Origin: an uncultured Acetatifactor sp.
Lineage (GTDB): Bacteria > Bacillota > Clostridia > Lachnospirales > Lachnospiraceae
NCBI GenBank assembly: GCA_910584865.1
Contig: CAJUCE010000026.1
Span: 8,843 to 72,842, forward strand
DNA: 64,000 bases
Direction of reading: 5' to 3'
The position numbers and the translations under genes are program-made. Shown in pieces: positions 1 through 9,514 of this stretch. Position 1 is the first letter of the stretch. Each line of letters begins with the position of its first letter. The notes under the pieces were generated by a model that was given only the letters and a program-made list of their open reading frames with translations, did no database searches and was not told where the DNA came from.

Positions 1-63
1 TGGCCAAGAAGTCAGATGAGTTTTTCAAACAGGAAGAAAATAGTCTGGGAGGGAAACTGTTAA
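1..63 (+). CDS. 3' tail of a gene upstream of tnpC-like (possibly tnpB), partial
   Basis: The first 63 bases read open in frame 1 to a TAA at 61-63 that overlaps the ATG of the next gene (TAATG). In Tn554-type modules tnpB directly precedes tnpC, so this could be the end of tnpB. However, frame 3, the frame of the next gene, is also open to the window edge and looks equally protein-like (it contains DEFFKQEENSLGGKLL). I cannot tell which frame is coding. If frame 3 is, the tnpC-like gene may start outside the window or be fused to its neighbour. Confidence 0.25.
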   Translation, partial: WPRSQMSFSNRKKIVWEGNC

Positions 64-443
64 TGGCAAAGTATGACAAGATGAATGAAGTGAATCGACA
101 GGAAAGCGAGAAAAAGATACAACTTGCCATTGCTGAGATCCATAGGACGGTGTCAGAGGGAAAACAGATATCCGTATCTGAACTTTCCAGAAATACGGGA
201 TTGTCAAAAGGATTCTTTTATAAGAACGAGCAAGTGAGAAACCTATTAAATGAAGAGAAAGAAAAGCGGGATCAGGGAACACTTGCCCAGATTAAGAGAG
301 AAGTGCGAGATAAAAGCCTGGAGAAACAGGTAGAGCTATATCAAAGGGAAATAAAGAGGCTATTGGATGAAAATGAAAATTTGAAGAAGGAAAACCGGAA
401 ATTGGTTAGAGCGTTGAATAAGCTGCAAAAGGAAGTGAAATAG
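63..443 (+). CDS. Tn554-type transposition accessory protein (TnpC / DUF6262-like)
   Basis: A 126-residue, strongly charged protein. The N-terminal half carries a short helix-turn-helix-like segment (SVSELSRNTGLSKGFFYKNE, about residues 38-57) and the C-terminal half is a predicted coiled coil (about residues 80-126, rich in E, K, N and L). This arrangement and length match the small TnpC/DUF6262 proteins that follow the two tyrosine recombinases tnpA and tnpB in Tn554-like transposons, where TnpC influences the orientation and efficiency of transposition. No recombinase is visible because the window begins here. The start codon overlaps the stop of an upstream frame. Family assignment is by pattern recognition and fairly good; whether the transposon is intact is unknown. 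Confidence 0.65.
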   Translation: MAKYDKMNEVNRQESEKKIQLAIAEIHRTVSEGKQISVSELSRNTGLSKGFFYKNEQVRNLLNEEKEKRDQGTLAQIKREVRDKSLEKQVELYQREIKRLLDENENLKKENRKLVRALNKLQKEVK

Positions 444-489
444 AGGAAAGTGTGCATAGCGTTTGAAAATAGTGGAAAATAGGAACTGT

Positions 490-517
490 ATACACAAACA
501 GAAGATAAATTGTGTAT
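490..517. repeat. Short inverted repeat ATACACAA / TTGTGTAT
   Basis: Two 8-base arms separated by about 12 bases lie between the tnpC-like gene and the next broken gene. This could be an operator or part of a transposon end. No function can be assigned. Confidence 0.2.
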
Positions 518-605
518 GATGTTGGCAGGAAAAGGAGCAGAAGAAGCGCTTTGAGAAGAAGCGAAATTCTGGTTCTTTTTTTATTTTAATAAAGAGGAGA
601 TATTG

Positions 606-1043
606 ATGGATTATATAGAAATGGTGGAAAAGGTAAGGGAAGAACTGTTGCAGGAAGTGAACCGGAGATGTGATGCGCTGATCCGGAATTATCAGGAAGA
701 GGAACAGGGAATCTCTTCCAGGCCTGAGAACCAGAAACGCATACTGGCATGGGTTTCTCCAGCTACATTGAAAGGGAAGAAACCGGTCTCTATGACATTT
801 GCATCCGGCGAAACAATAGCTACGCCTACATAGAAAAAGGTGGTCCAGACTATCCTGAAGCATTGCAACGAACAGCCGGACATGCACGAAAGACTTATAC
901 AGTTGAGAGGGAAGGTATTTGGAAGGCAGCGGACCATACTTGGAAAATTTCCGGAAAGGATGGATGTACCGATCCAGATCGATAAGGACTTATACTTTGA
1001 GGCGAAATTCGATACGGAAGCACTGCTGACAATGATGACATGA
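606..1043 (+). pseudogene. Hypothetical protein interrupted by an in-frame TAG
   Basis: One reading frame runs from ATG 606 to TGA 1041-1043, broken only by TAG at 831-833. Upstream of the stop is a helical, acidic segment, then WVSPATLKGKKPVSMTF; downstream the same frame continues with KKVVQTILKHCNEQPDMHER and then GKVFGRQRTILGKFPERMD. Both sides read as one domain, and the interrupted position would naturally be a tryptophan codon (TGG to TAG). I do not recognise a named family, though the downstream part resembles proteins carried on clostridial mobile elements. The C-terminus may also be short. A good SD (GAGGAG) precedes the start. It is the first of three consecutive broken genes. Confidence 0.5.
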
Positions 1044-1107
1044 TTCTATGGGATTCTGTTATCAAAAGGGTGTTGTATTTATCTGTTGGGAATGTGAGGG
1101 AATCGGA

Positions 1108-1805
1108 ATGAAGCCGAAGATGATTTTGAAACTGGCAGTTGATATTGGAATGACGGCGGCACTGCTTTTGCTTATGGCATACGAGCTGATTGGGCAGGCG
1201 GCCCATGAATGGATCGGCATTGGGATGTCTGCCCTTTTTATCATACACCATATCTTGAACGGCAGTTGGATCAGGAACATTTTGAAAGGGAGATATCATC
1301 CTGTGCGCATGATGCAGGCAGGGCTTGTATTCTTGATACTTTGTACAATGGTCGGTTTGATGATAAGCGGCACTATCCTTTCCCGCCATGCACTGTCTTT
1401 TCTGCCCATAAAAGGCGGGCGCTCCTTTGCAAGGAATCTGCATATGGTTTCCGCCTATTGGGGGGTGTGCTGATGTCCGTCCATCTGGGCTTCCACTGGA
1501 GCATGATAACAGGGATGGCAAAGAGACTTTTTTCGAAACCGCCTGTGGTATGGAAGTGGGCAGGACGCGTTCTGGCGCTGGTGATTTCAGGATATGGAGT
1601 ATACGCTTTCATAAAGAGGGACATCGGAGATTACATGCTGCTCAGGAGCCATTTTGTCTTTTTCGATTATGAGGAGCCGCTGGTATTTTTCTATCTGGAC
1701 TATATTGCGGTTATGGGACTGTTCCTATTGATTGGGAATTATGCCTGTGCGGGCCTTAGAATGATTGGCAGGGGGCAACGGGGGCAACGTGAAAGGAAAC
1801 ACTAA
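1108..1805 (+). pseudogene. DUF4405 membrane protein with a frameshift
   Basis: The protein is split over two frames. ATG 1108 to TGA 1471-1473 gives an N-terminal half with hydrophobic helices and the haem-ligand-like HH of LFIIHHILNGSW. The continuation, in another frame up to 1805, begins VLMSVHLGFHWSM and carries further membrane helices. The break falls in a G run at about 1460-1465. Adding one G restores AYWGGVLMSVHLGFHW, which fits the family pattern. DUF4405 proteins are cytochrome b561-like membrane proteins often encoded beside flavin transferases, as here (ApbE follows after 60 bases). The lesion may be a real mutation or a homopolymer error in the sequence. Confidence 0.7.
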
Positions 1806-1865
1806 GCTCGAAAGGACCCCGCTAAGCGTTTTCGGACTTCACATGGAAAGTGAAAAGGTATGGGA

Positions 1866-2897
1866 ATGAAGAAAATCGTCTTTTTGTGCATGATGTATAT
1901 GCTGATTATGGGGATTACCGGATGTTCATGGAAACAAAATCAAAATATGGCAGAGCATTCGGAGTCTTTCTTTGCGATGGATACATACATGACCTTTACG
2001 GCATATGGAATGGATGCGGAGGCGGCTGTCCTCGCAGCGGAAGACAAAATAAGGGAGTTGGAGGCGTTATGGTCCGTTACAGATGAAAACAGTGATATTT
2101 ATGCGGTCAATCACAGTGCAGGACAGACTGTAACGATAGACCAGAAGACGGCAGAACTGGTTTCCTTTGCGTTAGATATGGCAGAGAAAACAAATGGGGT
2201 TTTGGAACCAACAATTTATCCGGTTTTGACAGCATGGGGATTTACGACAGGAGAGAACCGTATCCCCACAGAGATAGGACTGGCAGGGCTTTTGGATAAA
2301 GTCGGTTATGAAAAGGTAAAACTGAATGAAAATTAAATCCAGACAGAACCTGGCAGCATGATTGACATGGGTGCTGTGGGTAAAGGATATGCAGGGGATG
2401 AAGCGGCACAGGTTTTACGTGAACGTGGCATTACCGCTGCACTGCTTGATATAGGAGGGAATATTCAGGCAATCGGAACAAAACCGGATGGGAGCGACTG
2501 GCGTGTAGGACTGAAAGATCCTTTTTCGGGAAATGTGCTTGGAATCTTTCAAATATCTGATATGGCTGTGGTCACCTCAGGAAATTACGAACGCTTTTTT
2601 GTCGGAGACGATGGCAAAACATATGGACATATCGTTGATCCTGCGACGGGTCGTCCAGTGGAAAACGGTATCGCTTCGGTATCGATCATTGCCAGTGAAG
2701 GGAAATTGTGTGATGCACTCTCTACCGCACTTTTTGTTATGGGTTTGGAACAGGCAAAAGAGTACTGGAGACAGCACAAGGATTATGAAATGATCCTGAT
2801 TATGGAAGATGGAAATATATATCTGACAGAAGGAATAAGGGACAGGTTTTCTCTGAACAGTGATTATAAAGATATGAATATCAATGTCATCGACTGA
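1866..2897 (+). pseudogene. apbE: ApbE FMN:protein transferase (lipoprotein) with in-frame TAA
   Basis: ApbE moves FMN onto threonine residues of extracytoplasmic flavoproteins such as Rnf/Nqr subunits and FMN-binding domains. The reading frame is complete from ATG 1866 (SD AAAAGG 7 bases upstream) to TGA 2895-2897 except for TAA at 2334-2336. A lipoprotein signal with lipobox ITGC lies at the N-terminus. Family motifs are present on both sides of the stop: FFAMDTYMTF near the start, and MIDMGAVGKGYAGD, ALLDIGGN, HIVDPATGRPVENG and the metal-site CDALSTALFVMG after it. The stop sits between KLNEN and IQTEPGS, where a sense codon such as AAA is expected. Both halves therefore survive but a full enzyme would not be made. 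Confidence 0.85.
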
Positions 2898-3212
2898 GGG
2901 AGGAACAAAAAGTGGTTTACAGAGATTAAGTTGTCTTTCAGGCCTTTGGGCGTTGACGCAATAAATAGTAGGAGTTTACGTGATCTGGCCGCACAAAGTT
3001 CAGGGCATAATTATGCTGTTGGCAGGTATCAGCGATATGGTGGACGAAACCTATACCCAGGGGACATGGGAGGCTGAAGAAGAGGATTAGAATTATAACT
3101 CGTTTTGCGCGGAATCACAGGAATATCTTGACAAAATATGGAAAAAATGATACGCTGAATCCAACATATCGAAACTTTGCGAAAAATATTTTGTCAGGAG
3201 GTTACAGGTAAA
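2898..3212 (+). other. Gene-free stretch with possible coding remnants
   Basis: About 315 bases without an intact gene. Two overlapping frames look like decayed coding sequence. One starts right after a GGGAGG motif and reads KKWFTEIKLSFRPLGVDAIN without a start codon. The other ends WPHKVQGIIMLLAGISDMVD followed by an acidic tail and TAG near 3090. I recognise neither. A promoter-like TTGACA at about 3129 with a TACGCT 17 bases on may serve the GH13 gene. Confidence 0.3.
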
Positions 3213-4826
3213 GTGAAACAAAAAACAAATAAGTTTCGGAAGATTTTCGTGTTATTTTTGGCATTTGTACTGGGGACGGCAAGCCTCACATCCTGCGGGA
3301 ATTCGGGCTGGCGAAGCAAGGAAGTAACGGTAATCGACGATAACTACCGCACCTGGTATGAGATTTTTGTCTACTCCTTCTGCGACAGTGACGGAGACCA
3401 GGTAGGTGATCTCCAGGGGGTAATCTCGAAACTGGACTACATTGAGGACCTGGGCTTTAACGGAATCTGGCTCATGCCCATTATGCCTTCCCCTTCCTAT
3501 CACAAATATGATGTGAAGGATTATCTGGAGATTGAACCCGAGTACGGTACCATGGCAGATTTTGAGGAGCTTGCGGCGGAATGCGACAAACGGGGCATCA
3601 AGCTGATCATTGACCTGGTACTGAATCATACCTCCTCGGAACACCCCTGGTTTGTGGCAGCCTGCGATTACCTGGAGTCCCTGGAGGAAAGAAAAGAGCC
3701 CTCTGCCAGCGAGTGCCCCTATTACGAATACTACAATTTCGTCAAGGGCAATCCAGGCTCCGACAACTGGTACCAGGTGGGCTCTACCGATTATTATTAC
3801 GAAGGAATCTTCTGGAGCGGGATGCCGGACGTGAACTTCGCAAGCCAGGCCGTGCGGAAGGAATTTGAGGGTATTGTGGACTTCTGGCTGGAGAAAGGGG
3901 CCGGGGGATTCCGTCTGGATGCGGTAAAGGAATTCTACAGCGGTGCCACCGGCCAGAATGTGGAAGTGCTGACCTGGCTCAACGATTATGTGAAATCCGT
4001 AAAACCAGATGCCTACATGGTGGGAGAAGCCTGGGAAGGGCTTGGCACCTATGCCCAGTATTACGCCAGCGGCATCGACAGCTTTTTTGATTTTGAATTC
4101 GCAGGGCCCACAGGGGTGGTGACAAAGACGCTCACCTTCAGCGGAGAGAACAACAGCGCCCAAGCCTACGCCAAGGCTTTGTGCAGAGTGCAGAACGCCA
4201 TCCGGGAATACCGGGAGGATGCCATTGATGCTCCTTTCTTCGTCAATCATGACATGGCCCGGGCGGCAGGATACATGCAGTACGATGAACGGAAGGTAAA
4301 GATGGCCGCGCCGCTAAATATCCTTATGAGCGGCAGCGTCTTCGTATACTACGGGGAAGAGATCGGCATGACAGGCAGCGGAAAGGATGAGAACAAACGC
4401 GCTCCCATGTACTGGTCTGCCGATGCCCAGGCCAAAGGCATGACCAGGGGTCCCCTGGACATGGAGCCCCAGGAAAACCAGTTTGCCTGCGCCGAAGACC
4501 AGATGAAGTCCGATGATTCCATCTACAGCTTTTACAGGGATACCATCCTGCTGAGGAACCAGAATCCGGAGATTGCCCGTGGAATCGTGGCCAGGCTGGA
4601 GGAGATTACGGATCAGGATGTAGCCGCTATTTCCAAAACATATAATGGGGAAACCATTTACCTGCTTTACAACATTTCCGAGACCGAGGAAAAGCAGGTT
4701 ACCATGTCCGCCGGACAGTACGGGGAACTGGAAATCGCCGGATACCTTTCTGTCGACGGCGGGAAGGTCACCATGAAGGACGGAGTGGTTACATTGCCCG
4801 CCTACAGCGTAGTGGTTTTGCGCTGA
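3213..4826 (+). CDS. GH13 alpha-glucan hydrolase, surface lipoprotein
   Basis: A 537-residue member of the alpha-amylase family acting on alpha-glucosidic bonds in starch-like oligosaccharides outside the cell. The start is taken as GTG 3213 because AGGAGG lies at 3196-3201, although the frame opens at TTG 3177. The signal peptide ends in the lipobox LTSC (Cys28), so it is a membrane-anchored lipoprotein. GH13 signatures appear in order: DLVLNHTS (region I), GFRLDAVKEF with the nucleophile Asp (II), MVGEAWE with the acid/base Glu (III) and FFVNHDMARA with the stabilising Asp (IV). A C-terminal beta domain ends in LPAYSVVVLR. Length fits oligo-1,6-glucosidase or neopullulanase-like members; exact specificity cannot be read. 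It is monocistronic, with a terminator directly after it. Confidence 0.9.
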   Translation: MKQKTNKFRKIFVLFLAFVLGTASLTSCGNSGWRSKEVTVIDDNYRTWYEIFVYSFCDSDGDQVGDLQGVISKLDYIEDLGFNGIWLMPIMPSPSYHKYDVKDYLEIEPEYGTMADFEELAAECDKRGIKLIIDLVLNHTSSEHPWFVAACDYLESLEERKEPSASECPYYEYYNFVKGNPGSDNWYQVGSTDYYYEGIFWSGMPDVNFASQAVRKEFEGIVDFWLEKGAGGFRLDAVKEFYSGATGQNVEVLTWLNDYVKSVKPDAYMVGEAWEGLGTYAQYYASGIDSFFDFEFAGPTGVVTKTLTFSGENNSAQAYAKALCRVQNAIREYREDAIDAPFFVNHDMARAAGYMQYDERKVKMAAPLNILMSGSVFVYYGEEIGMTGSGKDENKRAPMYWSADAQAKGMTRGPLDMEPQENQFACAEDQMKSDDSIYSFYRDTILLRNQNPEIARGIVARLEEITDQDVAAISKTYNGETIYLLYNISETEEKQVTMSAGQYGELEIAGYLSVDGGKVTMKDGVVTLPAYSVVVLR

Positions 4827-4850
4827 TTATTTAACATTTTGCCAGGTTCA

Positions 4851-4888
4851 AAGAACAAATGGATGTAGCAATCCATTTGTTCTTTTGT
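4851..4888 (+). terminator. Rho-independent terminator after GH13 gene
   Basis: A 14-bp perfect stem (AAGAACAAATGGAT / ATCCATTTGTTCTT) with a 6-base loop is followed by a T-rich tail. It separates the GH13 gene from galK. A TATAAT at 4890-4895 immediately downstream could be the -10 of the galK promoter. Confidence 0.8.
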
Positions 4889-5031
4889 GTATAATGAAAA
4901 TATGATGACAGGGTTCGCGAAGCGGACGGGGAAGGCAGCCGGCGTCTGAGACAGGCGTATGGCACAGCACACAGAAATCGAACATGACGCAGGGATGCAG
5001 AAAATCTGTACGGCGCAGAATGGAGGCAGCA

Positions 5032-6213
5032 ATGAAAGAAGAAATGACCATGAAAAACACGATCTTAAAAAAGTTCACAGAAGTATTCGGAGAGAAGGAG
5101 GGTGTGAAGACTTATTTTGCGCCGGGCAGGGTCAACCTGATCGGAGAACATACCGACTATAACGGCGGACATGTGTTTCCGTGTGCGTTGACCATCGGGA
5201 CTTACGGTGCGGCACGCAGGAGAACGGATAACAAGCTGCGTTTTTACTCCATGAATTTCGAGAAGCTGGGTGTGATCTCGTCTTCCCTGGAGGAGCTGGA
5301 GCCGTCCAAGGAGGCAGGGTGGACCAATTATCCCAAGGGCGTTATGTGGGCCTTCGGAGAAAAGGGGATGCAGATACCTTTCGGCATGGATCTGATGTTA
5401 TACGGAAATATTCCCAACGGTTCAGGGTTGTCTTCTTCTGCCTCTGTGGAGGTTTTGACGGGATACATACTGAGAGATTTTTTCGGATTCCAGGTGAGTA
5501 ACCAGGATCTGGCCCTGATCGGACAGTATGCGGAGAACAATTTCAACAAGGTAAACTGCGGTATCATGGATCAGTTTGCCATTGCCATGGGAAAGAAGGA
5601 GCATGCCATCTTCCTGGATACGGCAGATCTGTCCTTTGAATATGCGCCCATTGTGCTGGAGGGGGCGAAGATCGTTATCGCCAGCAGTAATAAGAAGCGG
5701 GGATTGGGAGACTCCAAGTACAATGAGCGCCGCAGTGAGTGCGAGACTGCGCTGGCGGAGCTGCAGCAGGAAGTGCAGATTGGGGCGCTGGGAGATTTAA
5801 ATGAGGAAACGTTCGAAAGATATCAATCCGCCATCAAGGATGATGTGCGCAGGAAACGGGCAAAACATGCGGTTTACGAGAATCAGCGTACCATTCGTGC
5901 GGTGGAGGCGCTGAAGGCAAATAATGTGGCACTGTTCGGCCAGCTGATGAATGATTCCCATGTGTCGCTGCGGGATGATTATGAGGTGACGGGAATAGAG
6001 CTGGATACTTTGGTGGAAGGGGCCTGGAAGGTGGACGGCGTCATCGGATCCAGGATGACAGGCGCAGGCTTCGGCGGCTGTACGGTGAGTATCGTGAAGG
6101 ACGAGGCCATTGATACCTTTATTGAGAAGGTGGGCAGCGCTTATAAGGAAAAGATCGGTTATGCGGCAGACTTTTATGTCGTGGAAGTGGGAGACGGCCC
6201 CGTTACGCTATGA
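5032..6213 (+). CDS. galK: Galactokinase
   Basis: Phosphorylates galactose to galactose-1-phosphate, the first committed step of the Leloir pathway, in the cytoplasm. The 393-residue protein has the three GHMP-kinase signatures: GRVNLIGEHTDYNGG (galactokinase signature, about residues 23-37), GSGLSSSAS (ATP-binding loop) and MTGAGFGGC near the C-terminus. Length is normal for the family. The start ATG 5032 is chosen because GGAGG lies 5 bases upstream; the frame extends further upstream without an SD. galT follows 135 bases later on the same strand, so the two probably form one galactose operon. No galE or mutarotase is in the window. Confidence 0.96.
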   Translation: MKEEMTMKNTILKKFTEVFGEKEGVKTYFAPGRVNLIGEHTDYNGGHVFPCALTIGTYGAARRRTDNKLRFYSMNFEKLGVISSSLEELEPSKEAGWTNYPKGVMWAFGEKGMQIPFGMDLMLYGNIPNGSGLSSSASVEVLTGYILRDFFGFQVSNQDLALIGQYAENNFNKVNCGIMDQFAIAMGKKEHAIFLDTADLSFEYAPIVLEGAKIVIASSNKKRGLGDSKYNERRSECETALAELQQEVQIGALGDLNEETFERYQSAIKDDVRRKRAKHAVYENQRTIRAVEALKANNVALFGQLMNDSHVSLRDDYEVTGIELDTLVEGAWKVDGVIGSRMTGAGFGGCTVSIVKDEAIDTFIEKVGSAYKEKIGYAADFYVVEVGDGPVTL

Positions 6214-6348
6214 AGCGGTCCACAATTGATAGATGATCTTGCAACAGAAGTGCAATCTTGGGGAGATGCGGCAGAGAGACCAAAAGTGCAATGAAGGATT
6301 GAAGGGCAGGGAAGGATTATCTGTGTTACAGAAAGGTGTGTGATTGGG

Positions 6349-7857
6349 ATGGAGAGAATAGAGGCCGATATCAGGAAGCTGGTATCCTATGGGATCCGTA
6401 CGGGGCTTGTACCCTGTGAGGATGTGATTTTTACCATAAACAGATTGTTGGAACTCTTTGGACTGGATGAGATAGAGGAGACGGAGGAAACTGTCTCCAT
6501 GCAGGAAGAGGAGTTGGAGGCGGTTCTGAACAGCATGTGCGATTATGCATATGAAAAAGGATTGCTGGCAGAGAATACGGTAACTTACCGCGATTTGTTT
6601 GATACGAAGATCATGAGCATGTTGATGCCCAGGCCCAGCGAAGTGATCCGAAAATTCAGAGAACTGTACGAGACGGATTCCCCCAGAGCGGCTACGGATT
6701 ACTATTATAAGCTTAGCCGGGATTCTGACTATATCCGCAGATACCGTATTGCCCGGGACATGAAATGGATTGCGTCCACCAGGTATGGGGATTTGGATAT
6801 TACCATCAATCTGTCCAAGCCGGAGAAGGATCCCAAGGCTATTGCCGCCGCTAGGAACGCGAAACAGTCCGGGTATCCCAAGTGCCTGCTTTGCCGGGAA
6901 AATGAGGGCTATGCAGGCCGCGTCAATCATCCTGCCAGACAGAACCACCGCATTATCCCGGTGATTATTTATGGCAGCCAGTGGGGATTCCAGTATTCTC
7001 CCTATGTGTATTATAATGAGCATTGTATTGTGTTTAATTATCAACATGTGCCTATGAAAATCGATCACGCGGCATTCTGCAAGCTGTTTGATTTTGTAAA
7101 ACAGTTTCCCCATTATTTCGTGGGGTCCAATGCAGATTTGCCGATTGTGGGAGGTTCTATTTTAAGTCATGATCATTTCCAGGGAGGCCATTATGAATTT
7201 GCCATGGCAAAGGCGCCGGTGGAGAGGGAATTTACAGTGGAAGGCTTTGCCGATGTAAGGGCAGGCGTGGTAAACTGGCCCATGTCAGTGATCCGCTTAA
7301 ACGGGCCGGACAGTGACAGGATCATCGCTTTGGCAGACCGGATACTGGAGAAATGGCGCGGCTATACGGATGAAAGCGCATTTGTGTATGCTTATACGGA
7401 TGGAGAACCTCATAATACTATCACGCCCATCGCCAGAAAGCGGGGAGAGAATTTTGAACTGGATCTGGTATTGCGAAACAATATCACTACTCCGGAGCAT
7501 CCGTTGGGTGTGTATCATCCCCATGCAAAGCTTCACCACATCAAGAAGGAAAACATCGGTTTGATCGAGGTAATGGGACTGGCCGTGCTGCCTGCCCGCC
7601 TGAAGGAAGAGATGGCGCAGCTGAAGGAGGCCATTCTGACAGGGGCTCGTCTGCGTGAGGATGAAGTGTTAGCCAAGCATGCGGACTGGGTGGATGAATT
7701 TAGGCCGAAATATGATCAGATCGACTCCTCCAATATTGACGGTATCATTGAGAATGAGATCGGGCTGGTATTCATGGAAGTGTTGGAGGATGCCGGGGTG
7801 TATAAACGGACGGCAGAAGGACAGGCGGCGTTTGACCGGTTTATCGGATGTATCTAA
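6349..7857 (+). CDS. galT: UDP-glucose-hexose-1-phosphate uridylyltransferase, class II
   Basis: Exchanges UMP between UDP-glucose and galactose-1-phosphate, giving glucose-1-phosphate and UDP-galactose. The 502-residue length and the motif SILSHDHFQGGHYEF place it in the Firmicutes-type class II GalT family (GalT2) rather than the shorter E. coli type. The N-terminal region has the typical MERIEADIRKLVSYG opening. The start is either ATG 6349 or GTG 6340; AAAGG at 6332-6336 is 12 or 3 bases away, so neither spacing is ideal. It follows galK and ends in a terminator, completing a two-gene Leloir operon. Confidence 0.95.
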   Translation: MERIEADIRKLVSYGIRTGLVPCEDVIFTINRLLELFGLDEIEETEETVSMQEEELEAVLNSMCDYAYEKGLLAENTVTYRDLFDTKIMSMLMPRPSEVIRKFRELYETDSPRAATDYYYKLSRDSDYIRRYRIARDMKWIASTRYGDLDITINLSKPEKDPKAIAAARNAKQSGYPKCLLCRENEGYAGRVNHPARQNHRIIPVIIYGSQWGFQYSPYVYYNEHCIVFNYQHVPMKIDHAAFCKLFDFVKQFPHYFVGSNADLPIVGGSILSHDHFQGGHYEFAMAKAPVEREFTVEGFADVRAGVVNWPMSVIRLNGPDSDRIIALADRILEKWRGYTDESAFVYAYTDGEPHNTITPIARKRGENFELDLVLRNNITTPEHPLGVYHPHAKLHHIKKENIGLIEVMGLAVLPARLKEEMAQLKEAILTGARLREDEVLAKHADWVDEFRPKYDQIDSSNIDGIIENEIGLVFMEVLEDAGVYKRTAEGQAAFDRFIGCI

Positions 7858-7881
7858 AAGTCAAATAAAGAATTGAGAAGA

Positions 7882-7930
7882 ATGGAAGGGATAGTCTGGA
7901 CAGAGATCCCTTCCATTTGTTTTACTTTTT
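7882..7930 (+). terminator. Terminator of galK-galT
   Basis: An 11-bp perfect stem (ATGGAAGGGAT at 7882-7892 and ATCCCTTCCAT at 7906-7916) with a 13-base loop is followed by TTGTTTTACTTTTT. It lies 24 bases after the galT stop. Confidence 0.85.
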
Positions 7931-7977
7931 CCAATGCCTGTCAATTCCCGATCTCTTTACCATTACCTTAAAAGCGT

Positions 7978-8006
7978 TTGCAAAATGGTATTGAGCAATG
8001 TATAAT
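7978..8006 (+). promoter_or_regulatory. Sigma-A promoter for the MATE gene
   Basis: TTGCAA at 7978-7983 and TATAAT at 8001-8006 are separated by exactly 17 bases. Transcription would start near 8013, leaving a short leader before ATG 8043. Confidence 0.75.
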
Positions 8007-8042
8007 ATTGACTTAAGGGAGTGGAAAGGATATGAGCTTATT

Positions 8043-9371
8043 ATGAACAAAGATTTGACAGTTGGAAAGCCGGAGGCTGTATTGTGGAGGTTCTGCCTGC
8101 CCCTGTTCGGCAGCGTCCTCTTTCAGCAGCTATACAATATTGCGGACAGCCTGGTGGCCGGGAAGTTTGTGAGTGAAAACGCACTGGCGGCTGTGGGAAA
8201 TAGTTACGAGATCACCCTGATTTTCATTGCTTTTGCCTTTGGCTGCAACATGGGTTGCTCCGTCATGGTGTCGCAGCTGTTTGGGGCAAAGGACTATAGT
8301 GGGATGAAAACGGCTGTGTCCACAGCCTGTATTTTCAGTGCGGTGCTCTGCGGCCTTTTGATGGCGGTGGGAATAGGGGGATGCGGCCCGCTACTACGGC
8401 TGATCCGGACGCCGGAGGAGGTATTTGCGGATTCGGCGCTGTATCTGGATATCTATGTGTGGGGGCTGCCCTTTGTGTTTTTCTATAATATCGCAACCGG
8501 GATATTTTCGGCACTTGGGGATTCCAGGACGCCTTTTCTCTTCCTGGCTGCATCTTCCCTGTCCAATATAGGGGTGGATATCCTGTTTGTTAAAACATTC
8601 GGAATGGGAGTCTCCGGAGTGGCCTGGGCAACTTTCCTGTGCCAGGGGGTAAGCTGCGTCCTGGCAGTGACCGTGGTATGGCGGAGGCTTAAAAAGATCG
8701 AGGCCCAGGGCAGCTCCGTCCTCTTTGACTGGGGTATCCTGAAGAAAATTCTGGTAATCGCTGTGCCCAGCATCCTGCAGCAGAGTTTTATTTCCATAGG
8801 AAATATCATGATCCAGAGCGTTATCAACGGATTCGGCCCTTCGGTGATGGCGGGGTATTCTGCGGCCGTGAAGCTGAATAATATGGTCATCACCTCTTTC
8901 ACTACCATAGGCAACGGAATCTCCAATTTTGCGGCCCAGAACCTGGGGGCCGGGAAATATGGCAGGATCCGGGAGGCGTTCCGGGCGGGCATTAAAATGG
9001 TCTGGTGCCTGTGTGTGCCTTTCTGTATTTTATACCTGCTTTGCGGGAGATACCTGCTGCTCCTGTTTCTGGAGACGGATTCCGGGGAGGCTTTGCTCAC
9101 GGGCATGCAGTTTTTGTGGATTTTGTCGCCCTTTTATTTTGTGGTATCCGCAAAACTGGTTGCGGACGGGATTCTCCGGGGGATTAGTGCCATGGGACAG
9201 TTTATGGCGGCTACATTGTTGGATTTAGCCCTGCGTGTGGTTCTTGCATTTGTGCTGCCGCAGTGGATCGGGAATGCAATGGGTGTCTGGGCGGCCTGGC
9301 CCATGGGCTGGACGGTAGCCACGGCGCTTTCCATTTTCTTTTATCGGAAGAAAGTGCCTGCGGATGTTTGA
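8043..9371 (+). CDS. MATE-family multidrug/cation exporter
   Basis: An integral membrane protein of 442 residues with about twelve hydrophobic helices and the internal two-fold pattern of the MATE family (N-terminal PLFGSVLFQQLYNIADSLVA, repeated in the second half as VPSILQQSFISIGNIMIQSV). MATE proteins expel drugs or metabolites using Na+ or H+ gradients. The first plausible start after the promoter is ATG 8043 (MNKDLTVGKPEAVLWRF); longer readings would begin upstream of the -10 box. No adjacent regulator suggests a substrate. It is monocistronic. Confidence 0.93.
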   Translation: MNKDLTVGKPEAVLWRFCLPLFGSVLFQQLYNIADSLVAGKFVSENALAAVGNSYEITLIFIAFAFGCNMGCSVMVSQLFGAKDYSGMKTAVSTACIFSAVLCGLLMAVGIGGCGPLLRLIRTPEEVFADSALYLDIYVWGLPFVFFYNIATGIFSALGDSRTPFLFLAASSLSNIGVDILFVKTFGMGVSGVAWATFLCQGVSCVLAVTVVWRRLKKIEAQGSSVLFDWGILKKILVIAVPSILQQSFISIGNIMIQSVINGFGPSVMAGYSAAVKLNNMVITSFTTIGNGISNFAAQNLGAGKYGRIREAFRAGIKMVWCLCVPFCILYLLCGRYLLLLFLETDSGEALLTGMQFLWILSPFYFVVSAKLVADGILRGISAMGQFMAATLLDLALRVVLAFVLPQWIGNAMGVWAAWPMGWTVATALSIFFYRKKVPADV

Positions 9372-9452
9372 TGCAGGATGGAGGAGTGAGGAATTTTAAT
9401 TGCGTGGGCATTGAGGGGAAGTACGAAAATGCTTGATGCTTAGGTACTTAGG

Positions 9453-9481
9453 TTGAAAAGCCTTCCGGAAAAGTATATACT
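9453..9481 (+). promoter_or_regulatory. Sigma-A promoter for the EF-Tu domain-2 protein
   Basis: TTGAAA at 9453-9458 and TATACT at 9476-9481 with a 17-base spacer. A second TATAAT overlaps at 9481-9486. AGGAGG and the ATG follow within 35 bases. Confidence 0.6.
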
Positions 9482-9514
9482 ATAATAAAAGGTTTCAGTT
9501 AGACAGGAGGCAGT

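Noticed and set aside
1471..1473. TGA in the DUF4405 gene as a selenocysteine codon
   Set aside because: Downstream homology continues in a different frame, so the break is a frameshift and recoding of TGA would not help.
831..2336. Stop-codon reassignment explaining the TAG and TAA interruptions
   Set aside because: All three stops are used normally by intact genes throughout the window.
3252..4250. Long open frame antisense to the GH13 gene (332 codons)
   Set aside because: It mirrors the codon pattern of the strongly supported GH13 gene, has no SD and no recognisable domain.
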